Below are positions 30,001-42,000 of a DNA stretch of 64,000 nucleotides, piece after piece. Positions within the stretch are counted from its first letter, which is position 1. Each line of letters starts with the position of its first letter. Position numbers and translations under genes: made by a program. The notes under the pieces were generated by a model. That model made no database searches and had not been told where the DNA came from. It saw only the letters and a list, made by a program, of their open reading frames with translations. This stretch comes from Pelecanus crispus (Eukaryota; Chordata; Aves; Pelecaniformes; Pelecanidae), in assembly GCF_030463565.1 (NCBI RefSeq), contig NC_134648.1, positions 47,678,346 through 47,742,345 of the forward strand, written 5' to 3'.

Positions 30001-33000
30001 GACAGAAAATATGGGCACAACTGCAAAGGTACTGTACAAATCAATAGGATTCCCTCACTTGGTATATTGTATTCAATTTTGGCCATCCAGTCTCAAAAGT
30101 AGATATATCAGGAATGGAAGACATTCAAAGATGAGTGCAAAAATAATTCAAAGTTGAACAAGAGGCATTATAAGTACTGTGATGTTAGCAAGAACGTCAT
30201 TAAGAGGTGGGAACAACAAAGGCACCCGAATATTACTGAACTACGAACAGCAATGGTTACATTCTCACATTTTTCCCTAAGGCAGATGGAACAAAATAGT
30301 GCTTTACACTTTCCTTTGGAATTTCTGGTATTGGCCATTGTCACACAAAAGAGTTACCAAACGGATACAGCAGTAATACTGTTATGATTGGATACACCCA
30401 AAAAGGGCTTTACACCAAACAAGTGTATCCCTATAATAGGCAACAATCTTAACAAGGAGTGATTCAAAAACTGTCGAATTTGCCACAGGAATCACAAAAG
30501 AGAGCAGTTTGAGAATAATGAGGTAGTCCTGTGAATCTTACGATAGAACTTGACCTGAAAATTAAAAACAATGCAGGGAAAAAGCCTACAAACACATGTG
30601 GCAGGTGACAGACGGGGATTTGGGGGAAGCAAGTTTGACTAGTGTCCAACAGGTCTGCAATAATCCAACAACAAATCTGCATCTAAACTCTTGCAGTACA
30701 AGTTAAACATCCTAATAGCAGCTGGGCCACCATTCTGAAACATTTGGGAAACAGTGTTCATTAGTTACTCTTGGCAGGCACCTAGGATTAAGGAATGCAT
30801 TTTTGAAGGATTCACAATACAAACTTTCCATACCCCATCCTGCTCTTCTCAAACACTGCCTGTTAAATCAGTGACTAGATGGACACCATGGGCACTGCAC
30901 TCTAGTGTGCACTCCTGGGTCCTGAGCTCCAGACAGCAGGATCTGTTGGAGGCTGCTTCGGCACTCTCCTGGCTCACACATGAAGGTTTACTTTCCCAGG
31001 GAAACCAGAGCACATTGCAGAGGCACAGAGATGGCACACCTCTCTCACACAGAGAGTTTTCTCTTGAGATGTTGTAACGACGTGCCTGAGAAGCACACCT
31101 ATTTTCCTCAGCACAGATATAGACGATTGGTCTCAGCTCAGGAAAGAATCAACAGCTTCCTTCCCAAGCTTCATGGTAACCTAGCAATATGTAGAGATCT
31201 TCCTGGTCAACAGAGCCATCCCCAAAAGTTTAGAGCTACTGGCCAATACTAACCGTAGAAATCTTCTTTGTTCTTCTGTAACTTCAATCTCCAAAGGCGG
31301 AGAGATGGAGGAGGACAGTAATTTCCTCTTGCCACATGCTGCAGCTTCCTTCTCATAGGAATCTGTGAATGAATCATTTAGAAGTATCCTCTCTTAGAAT
31401 ATTTATGCAGGCATTACCCTTAATGACCCTATGGTTTGGCACGCAATCCTCTGCTTGGATTAAAAAGTGACCACAGAATGCCTTCTCCTGAAACTTGTGC
31501 AGTACTGGGAATGTCATAAACCAGACATCTAGTCTCGGGGGAAGGGTTGGTTAATGCCACTTTGTTTTTTCCCACCAGTTCCAAAAAAGAGTCACCCTAA
31601 ATAGCAAAAAAAACCCTACTGATATATTTAGTCCAACTCACAGAGAGCAATTTTTCCACAGAGCAGTCTGATATAAATGGCATTAAAATACTATTCATTA
31701 AGCACTTCTCCCTTCAGTCTTTAAGTTTTTTCAGTACCTGACCAAAAGGAGCAGAGTTCCTGGAACCCTCTCTGCAGGAACTGTGCAGCATTTATTGATG
31801 AAAGAGAAGGTCAACGATTTTTAAATACCTGATGGATGGCTATTGTGCTTTTTAACACTGAAACCAATGGCTAATGAGCTTACAGAGAAGACCATTATCC
31901 CTTTGCAAACAGTTTCAGATTGTGGAAATTTTAGGCTTTAAGCACAGTATTCAGCTAAAAAGGAACCAAATGAACTATGCTCTTTACTCTGCGTCCCATG
32001 TCTTATTCTTCACAGAATAACCACATCATCTTACTGATGTTGCTCTACTTCCTCTTCATTGTTTTTCCTATCAGTCTTCCTGCTCTTTCATTATGTCAGG
32101 GCTACTTTAGTTTGATGGTTCTGTGGGTAGGGAGTATATCTTCTATTTTTGGAAACGCTCTAACAATTCTGAGCTGCCAATACTATGACTGCTGCAGATA
32201 CTGAATGTCTGCACTCTCCTAGGGATCAGGATAAAGATGACAAATTAATATCCTATTGGTTCCATAAATCCCAGATTTATGCTTACAATATGTTAGTTAG
32301 CAAGCTTTCCCTTTCAGACAGCTCGTCTGTACTTTTCTGTGCACTGACTATCTTCCTTCATAAGACCATCTGAATCCTCACCTGCAATAAGCTGCTCCAA
32401 GCGGATTCGTTCATGAGCTGCATGTTGGTCCACCAAAATCAAGAGGTTTCCATCTAAAAATGTACCACAAGAGATGAGAAATAGGCGACTTTGTACCAGA
32501 CAACTGCACAGGTTGGGAAGAATAACCACTCTCTAGAGGCCACATTTAGAGGGTAACTATCAGCCAGTTTTACAGAACTAAAGTGAGGAGGAGGCCGTGT
32601 TGGCAGAACATAAAGTCGCTACAGAACAGAAATTTAGTGATCCAAATTGGCATTTAAATTAAGGTAATTAGATTGAGTCAGAAACTCTTGTCTATTGACA
32701 TCTGCATCTAACTTCAGAATGAGAGCTGAGGTCACCCACAAACTGTTCTGTTTAATACAGTCTTTAAAAATGTTACGAAAACTACTGGTTTTGAATGCCT
32801 TTTTTGTACAGCTTCAGCAAGCGTCAACAATGAATATGTCCAGGCACTGTGAACAGAGTCTGAAAGATGTTAGTAATTTGAGTACAATCTATTTTTATAA
32901 CACTAATCTGAAGGCAGTAGGAACATTCAACAAGGGCCAAAATAAAGATAAAGAAGATCCAGGAAATTTCAAGTGAATACTAACATTTTCCTCTACTCAC

Positions 33001-36000
33001 AGTATCATCCCAAGGCAAGAAGAGAATACAAACAGGACAGCATTCCCTCTGCAGGCTGACTACACTTGACAGCCACCTCAACTTCATGTTAATAACCACT
33101 CTTACCTGACTTTTTATCTGCTTCATTCCTAGTGTTGATTAAACAAGCGATAAACTTATTGTCCACTTGCTGAAGAACCTGTAAGACACTCAGAAAAATT
33201 GGTACCCAGTGGTAAAATTGTTTTTAAAATGAAGGTAAACAAAAGAAAACAACCATGAAAATGGATCAAGCACAACAAATAGCTGGTAGGATGATTAGGG
33301 TAGTGGAAACCACATCTTTTCTAATCCCAGAGGCTTAAAGAATTCAGCCTAGCAAAACTGAGACTGAGAAGGTATATAATTATTCTTTATAAATACAGTG
33401 GAGGGCTAAATACGGAAAAGGCAGCAATTATTTAAGCTAAAAGACAATACTGACAGAAGGTCAAATGACCATAAATCAGCCATGGAACAGTTTAATCTGG
33501 AACTAAGAGAAAGTTTCAAAATATCCAAGAAAATAATTCTGGATCAATTTTTTTCAAAGAGAGTCATAAGGGCAAGAGCTCTAATTGTTCTAAGGTGGAG
33601 CTGGAATTTTACAGAATGGATTAAATGCTCGTGTAGAAGCCTCCTTGAGTTGGGAATTAAAGCTGTGCACAGCAGCTCTGAGTATTTGATTTGCTGTTAT
33701 CACTGAAAGAGAATGTAAACAACCTTTTTTAACCTGCCCTGTGTTTAACGACTTGTGCTGATCAACTGTAGGAGCCAGGAAGCACTTTTTTTTTTCCCCC
33801 TCATTTTCTGATGTAGAATTTGCCTCTGTGACTTGATTCCACCTTCCCCTCAAGCATCAGAAATCAACCAGAGCTATAGGGAATACTAAGCAGAGATGCA
33901 CAATGCTTTCAGCATCTTATTGTTAGATTTAAATTAATAGATGTGGTGTTAGGGAGGAATTTCTCCCCAGGTCACACAGATAGAGTTCACTCTGAATTCT
34001 CTGTCTCACAACATGTGCATTGTTCACCTCCTAGATAAAAATGAATAGATGATCCTCTTTCTTTGCAGGGAAGCAAGGCACTAATGATTCTTTTTGTTCT
34101 TTTCCTGTGGCATGATGCAACATTTTGTGCTTTTAGTCTTTTCTACAGAGATTCTCCAAATTGCTATAGGGTACTGAAGGCAGTATTTAGCTCCTTCAGA
34201 GACGGGAAGCAGTAATTTCTTCTAGCTTTACCTTCTTAAAATCATACAAAGGAAAATATTATGCAGCTAAAGTTAATCACAGAACCACTCAGTAAGTTTT
34301 AAAGAACAGTCTTATTATGAGGAGTGAACAGAAAAATGGCACCTTCCATTTCCCAGCTTTCCTCTCTTGCCTTTGTAAAACATAACCTGTTTACTGTAAT
34401 AACTTTATTTACTCCTGTTATTCTTGCATGGACAATACAAGTAAGGGAATCATTTGGATCCTTGTCCACCCTGGAGATCAACATTACCGTGCCCCACACA
34501 AGTCAGAACCTGTAATCTCAAAGTCAGCGACCTGATTGCATGAGAATAATGCTAACTGGGCCTGTAAGCCTTTTGTTATTGGGATGCAAGAGAGGCAGAG
34601 AACCCACTTTGGCATTTCTATCCAAGCAAACCATCAAAGAATGTAAGTTGAAGCCATGCATTTACCTTAGCTTTTAAGCTAAGGTTCAAAACATTTGATA
34701 AGGAAGCACTAAACCAGTTAAACTTGATGCTATGATGCCAATGTTAAGAATCACTTTTCAGAGCAGACATAAATCTTAAAGTGAAATTTCAAGTCTTTCC
34801 ATGAAATCTGGGATTTGCTTTTGAAAACAGTCTGCTGAAGAGTTACATTTCTAAGGTCAATAAAAATGGAAGATACAGGACAGATTTCAGAGGAATAAGA
34901 ACTAAACAAATGCCTACAATGAATATAAAAAACTGCCCATTGAAATATCATTTAGTTAACAGTGTTTCTAAGCAGCAGTAGCAGGGCTGCCTCTTGATTT
35001 GATTTAACCATACAGTCAAGGAATTTTATAGTCACTTGCAGATAGCTGATAACCATGAGATGACACTAAGATCTGGCATGACATACATGTCTGCTGGTAT
35101 CACAAGGCAACCAAGAATTCTGTTTGTGCTTGTGAAAATCAGGGATATGAACTATTTCCCTGGATACCTCTTTCCCACCAGGCAGAAACATCACCAAATC
35201 CCATTTGTTGAGTGGGAATTTGGGGGTGAAAAGTAGTAATAGATCATATTGTACCTGCATCGAATGAACCATGTCTTTGGTGAAACGATAAGGATACAAA
35301 ATATTGTGAATTTTCACAGCCAGGTTGTCAGCCTGATTGCTGGTCACATCAACGGCAATCTGTAAAAACAGAATTACAGATCAAGCAGGCTATAAAGTGT
35401 ATAGCAAAAAACCCCAAACACACACAAAATAACCCCAACAAACCAGCTTTAAGAAAAACCTGAAATAACTCTGTATTTTGACAAACCAAGCTTTCTACAC
35501 AAGAATAGCACTAGCTAAAGATACCATCCAGCAATCCCTTTGCTTCCCTCCTCATACACTTTCCCATCTGGATATTACCTGCTAACTTCAATGCATTCAG
35601 CTGATTTCAAGTACCTATTAGAAAACCTGAAGTTAAGTATCAGCCTACGGGAGCTCTCAATGGACTGCAATGCAAAAGATGTATTACCCTGAAATGAGTC
35701 AGAGTACACGTTACAGCAACAACTGAACAGAACTGTTCCTTTTCAGAAATTCACCAGCAGGTGGTTTGCTGCTCCGTCCCTATTGTTTGCAGGTGGAAAT
35801 GGTTACATACATATGTTTACACACACACAACATGATGATTAAAGATAATGCTACCTCATGACAACAAAGGAAGTTTTTCTAAAAGCTCCAACATTGTTTC
35901 CCTCTCACATGCTCTAATCCTGCCAGGCTATAAAAACAAGTATAGTAAAATACACTTTTAAGACCCATTGCATCCCAGAGAAGAAAGCTGGGTTATTTTA

Positions 36001-39000
36001 ACTCTGTCCACAAAGAGGACAGACACTGAATTACAATTTTGCCATCCTTTAACTTTTAATTTTAAGATTACTATCTCTGTAGAGGGAAAGACAGCTTACA
36101 ATAATGTTTTGCTTTTGAAAAGACATAAGGCAAAAGATAGCTGGATGCCTGCTTCTCTGACTTTGAATAAATCCACAACAATGACTCACATATAAACAGT
36201 CTATAAAAACACATAACTGCCAGGTCTATAGTCTAATATATCGCTGAATAATTTATATGCAATGGTTACAATATTTGCAATTTTGGTGCCCATGTCAGAA
36301 AACAACAGAAGGCTAAACCAATTCCTATTTTAGCATAAGATGCGAGGTAATACGTACGTCTGGGCAGGGAACAAAAACAGGATTATCCCATTCTGAAAGC
36401 AACGACTGGAGAGACTCCCCTTCAGCATCTAGGAAAGAACACATAGATAATACAGGGACTACTACCATCCATCAACAGAAGGTGCATTGGGACCTCTACC
36501 TCGCACAAGTATTACTTTATTTTTTTCTATCATAAAAAGGGGAGAATGTAGAAATAAATAATGGAACATAAGACTGGGCTTCTCTATTGTCTGCTTTAAC
36601 TAGGAAGGACACTGTGCAGCTTTCTGACTCCTAAACATGCTGCAGCACAATTCAGCAGGCCCTGGAAATGGGGTGGAGGTGTAGGGATGGGGGGGAAAAA
36701 GAAAGACCTGTTTAGCTACCCACTCCCTCTGGACAAAGCCACATACCAAAAAAATGATTTCATCCTTTCCACCACAAAAAAAAAAGTGAGGATTGAAGGT
36801 TCACATTCCAAGGTTGGAACGAGTACAAAGAAGGGAGTAGGTAATTATTCTTTAAACTACTGACATAATTCAACAAAGAACTGGGTATTTCATCCTGTAA
36901 ATAAGTATCCCCTAACCTGCCTTCAACCCTAAAAGATCTTTTTTCCCAGTTCTAGATTGAGATGACTCACACGGTCCCATTGTTAACAGACCCTGAGTAA
37001 TTCTGGGTTCCTGTTGGGACATCTGGGAGAATTCTTTGATTTTTTTTTTTGCCACAGAACACTGCGTCCTGGAAAGCTGGCCCTACCTCTCAGATCCTGG
37101 CTCACTAGAGTCTTCTCTTTTCGAGGTCTGGGAAGGAAGGGTAGCACAATCTCACTTCTGAAGGGGTGGCACCTGAACTGAACCCCTAAACAATATAAAT
37201 TTACCGTTGCAGATTCAACAGAATGCAAAATTACAAAAAGCTATACAATTATTATATTCTCATAAATAAGCATGTGCTTAGCCCCGTACAAATTAGAGTA
37301 TCCCACAGATTTTGCAACCTAACATTGAGAAATAACAGCACATATATAAGAAGCTGAGAATTACCAGACACACTTGCATCAGGAAATGTATTATTTTAAA
37401 ATATTACTGTGGCTTCTGCAAGACTGTCCTTCTTAAAAATTGGCTGCTGCTTTAATCTCGTAAGAATTATTTCCAGAATCTGTGCAATCAGAAGTGTCAT
37501 CCCCAAAGGAAAGAGGAGGCATACAGTAAAGTCTGTCAGATATCAAAACACTTTTGACTTCCCTGTTAGGGTGTGGCAAAACTCTCAGCCTATCACCACT
37601 CCTATCAATACTTAAATACAGTTATGAGGAATTTGTAAAACTGAAAACTGCAAGTCAGTGAGACCACATGAGCTATCAGAGTAAGCCTAACAACATGTTC
37701 CTACCCACCCAGAAATGATTTAATATTACAAACCAGCACTGTTATTGAGATTATTAAGAAAAGTGGCTCACATTTCCAGCACACTGGTAAACATTTCACC
37801 CTTCCTTTGGTACAATTCAGACTTCTATTCTTTGTGAAATAATAATGAATTAATAAAGTTCCTTTCTACTAAGAAATTAAGGGTGTGCATTCAGGAAAAG
37901 TGGCAGAGTGATAACGCCAACGAAAACCAGCTGCGTGCTGATAAGCTCCGTATGAAAAGGCTCTATGAGATCCTAGGCCAGTCCGTACACTCCTGACTGT
38001 TGGCTTCATTCCAGTAAGGACCAATGATGGTCCTACCCTGGGGACCGAGAATCCTTTCAAGAATCCAAACTGGCAGCCCAGCACGGGAGAGTAACTCAGC
38101 ATCCCATTGTCACAAAACCCAGAATAGAGGACAAGATGGCCTGATGTGGTTCCTCGTAAACTGTGGCAAGTTGAAGAATGCTACCTAATTCAGGCTTTGA
38201 CAGAACTTTTATAGCTATTATCATTGAAAGATATTATCCCTCAAGTTCACAGAAGAATCTATCATCTATGTGAACAAAAGTCCAGTATTTCCGATAGAAT
38301 CATAGAATCATAGACAAAGATTCATTTCACTGCTTCTTGCTGCAGGGAAAATCCTTGTTCAGGACATACATTTTTCATAAAGCTAGGATTTTCTTGCCCA
38401 AAAGCCAGTGAGAATTCAGAGCTGGCAGAGATATTATTAATGTGATTTTTCAGACAAGTAAAAGGTGCTGAGAGTAATAATGTATCTACTTTATACATGC
38501 AAACCACATACAATTACCATACTTGAGTATTCATTTTCAGTTGCCTCAATTAGATCATTAAAATATACTGGTGTAATGCTGTATCAGTCAATAATGTAAT
38601 AAAAGTAACAAAAAATGCAAACATAGCTGGCGTAACAACAAAGACCAAGCTGAACTCAGATGTTAACCTACTACAAATGCATAGCATTAGATTATTCAAA
38701 AAGGCATCTGATGGTGAAATGAAGCTTGATAAATTTTCCTGTAGCAATCAGTTTAATCAGTACAAAGGTGCCGGAGTCTAACCTACAAAATCTAGCACTT
38801 CTGTTGGCCACACGGCATGTGACTGGAAAAAACAGCAGATGGCCACTGCTGTCATGGAAAAGAGGATATGGATTATTCTTACCTCCTTCCACCTGCCACC
38901 AACCAGTGTCATTTCCCTAAATTTGTGTATGAGATGCTGTTCTTAATAAATCATGGGGTTATGAAATTCTAAGTCAACATCATGGGGTTACTGACACTAC

Positions 39001-42000
39001 TCTAAAAAGCAAAATGAAAGCATACATAGCAAGTGAAGAAATTATTCCACTCCTGGATCTTAACAGCAGTCCAAAACAGTGCTCAACATCAAGAGACATG
39101 AATGCTGTGTTAGGACACAGTTATGTTTTATTCCTATGACTAAACAGAATGAATATCCTTTGCTTGAAAAATGTGTGAAAGAGCATGTTTGTTGAACTTT
39201 GAAAATCTAAGATCTATAGGGTCTAGCCAGAGCCCAAACACCTTGTGAAGGTTTGGGATATCCAACCTTCAACCTAAGAAAAGCCAAAAAGCTGCAGTAG
39301 ACATCCTATCAAAGAGTAACACCATTGACAGAGTTAAGAAAGAGTGGCACCATCGATACAATAGAGAGTAACACCAATGATAAGGCTTAGAAAGAACACT
39401 GACATTGGAGGTAACAAGATGTAACACAATATACGTCTTCGAAGACCACACACTATACATAATCTGAAAGCATAAGTGTATGTGAGGCATTCTCTTCATA
39501 AACATGAATGCACTATCCAAACATTTTGGATAGAAGGTCAAGCTCCACATCTCAGTGCTTTGGCTGGCTACTAAACAGCACTGTGGGCAACTGAAATTGG
39601 TAAACCACAGAAATTAAAAGTGTTAGTCAAGGCGTGTACATTTGTGCTTGCAAGTAATTTTACCTAATAAAACCAGAGATGTTCTTCTCCTTGTAATAAC
39701 AAGTTTACTTCAGTGGAAGACAACAGATATTAAGAATTATTGGCATCAATTATTATACTTAAAAGGGAATAGCTTAACAACCGAAACACCTATTGCACCA
39801 GTGTTTCTATGACTGGTGATAAAGAAGGAACAGACAAAAATGGAACAAACCAGAGGCTATCATGATTGATTAGACAAATATTTCATGGGAGACCTATCTA
39901 GAAAGAAATCCAAACTACTTTTTCAAAACAAATTGTACAGTAGAAAATATGGTCTACATGACGAATGGCTGCATCTTTGCTCATAAAATCTGCCTATATA
40001 CAGACCAAGGAACAACTCTGAACAAAGATATATCCACAGAAGGGAAAATTACCAAAGACACTATTCTGCTGAGCCAGATCAGGAGGACACAGAAAACCAA
40101 ACCCAACAGATAGATCAATGAAGACTTGTGAACACCACACTGCTGAAAAACCAATACAATGTAATGTCCTGTCACCCCTGGAAAAGCTCCATCTTCAAAC
40201 CACCAACAATGCTGTTCAACATCTCCTACAAAGCTAAGTATGAAGGAATAGGCTTCCAGAATCTGCAGAAAGGAGGCTACACATTCTCAATGAAAAAGTC
40301 AGATTTTTGTTCATTTTTCAAGGGTTGTTTTAAATTTTGTATGCAGCTAGGACAAAATGTTAAAAACCAGAAAATTTTTCTAGTACACTTACTTTAAAGT
40401 GTGTCCCTCACTTTATATGTGACAACAATTACATATAACTGTGATGACAGTAAATGTCATGATGCACAGGCAGCTAGCTGCCTGTTAATTGACAAGATTC
40501 ACATTTCTTTTTACTGTCTTATTAAAAACTATCTTTTAATATAATGAATGTTAATGTGTCATTGTCTCCATAGACTCCAACACTTTCCTGTTTTTCATAC
40601 AGCTATTACAAGTAAGGCAGTGGATATTTCAGCATAAACTGTCAGGTGCTGTCAGCAAGGTATTTTATGCACCTAGCAGAACACAAACAGTTTTCCTCAT
40701 CCCATTTGTACAACCACCCCCCCCCTTACCATTCTCTGAGACAACATTCACAGCCATTGTTGTTATATCTTGAACACAGGCAGCTTGAAATCCTTCAGTA
40801 GGAGGAGTGCTGTAGGTGCTCAGTCCAGTCGCTTTATTGATGTATATTGTCTTACCCGACGAAACATCAAAATCTTGCAGCCAGTCAGAACCCCAGAAAT
40901 CATTCCTGGGACCACCTGTGCTTGTGTTGTCTGCAGAGAATTCCAAGTTACTTGGGAAGGTCATACAGGGAACCTCAGTATCTTTCAAATTTTGTTCTGA
41001 GGATTCATCTAATGTACTTTTATCTTTACAGATGATGTCAGTACAATCCTTTTTAGCAGGTAATGCTAAAACACTACTTGAAGAGACTGAGTACTCCCCC
41101 TCTATGCTGCTGAGTGGTGCTGTGTTGACAGTACTTTTCATGGACTCTGCTCTTGTATTGTCCGATTGCAAGCACGCATCCCCCTTAGAAATGCTGTAAT
41201 TACATTCCTTCATTTTTTCAACTGAGGATTTATATGTTTGACAAGCATTGCAAAAAAAATCATTATTTGAAGATTCGAGATCAAAACAGCAGTCCTCTTT
41301 TCTACTTGAATCTGCTTGGAATTGCTCACCAAGTTGTTCTATGTCTTTGTGGTCACTTTTCATTCTGGACAGTTTGGATGATAATGAACCTGGAGATCTT
41401 CTACAACTTGGATTTTTTTTACTAACCTCAGAGTAGTCAGACAACGTCAAAGGACTCTGACAAAGGGCTTGTTTGTCCTGTGAAGTTTCTCCACTGCAGA
41501 ATAAAGTCTCTTCCAAAGAACCAAAAACTTGGCTACTATTATTAGCATCTGTATCTTCCAAAGTTGGAGTTTCACAAGTGCTCACACTACCATGGACATC
41601 ATTCTCATTCTTTGAAAAGGCACAATTAGCTTGTGGATTAGAAACTGGGAGACCAAATTCACTCTGCTCTGACAACAGTGCTGATAGCGTACACTTGACT
41701 CTCCCATAATATCTCCTGAACTTTTCTAATGAACCCAGCTGCGTGGACAAGCTCAGCTTCTTAGAGGGCTGAGATCTTGGCACAGCTATTTGTCTTCTAG
41801 TGTTTTTTATACCTTTATTGTGAGGAATATCTGAAGAAGTTGCCAGTGGCAATTGTGTAATATTCGATGTCTCATAATGTCTTCTACTAGTGGCAATAGG
41901 CATAGCTATCCCCTCACTCGTCTGATTTGACAAAGTTTTATTCTCTAACCGTTCATTACCATCAGCCATGTATACTTCTCTGGTGTAAGGAGGTGTATAT

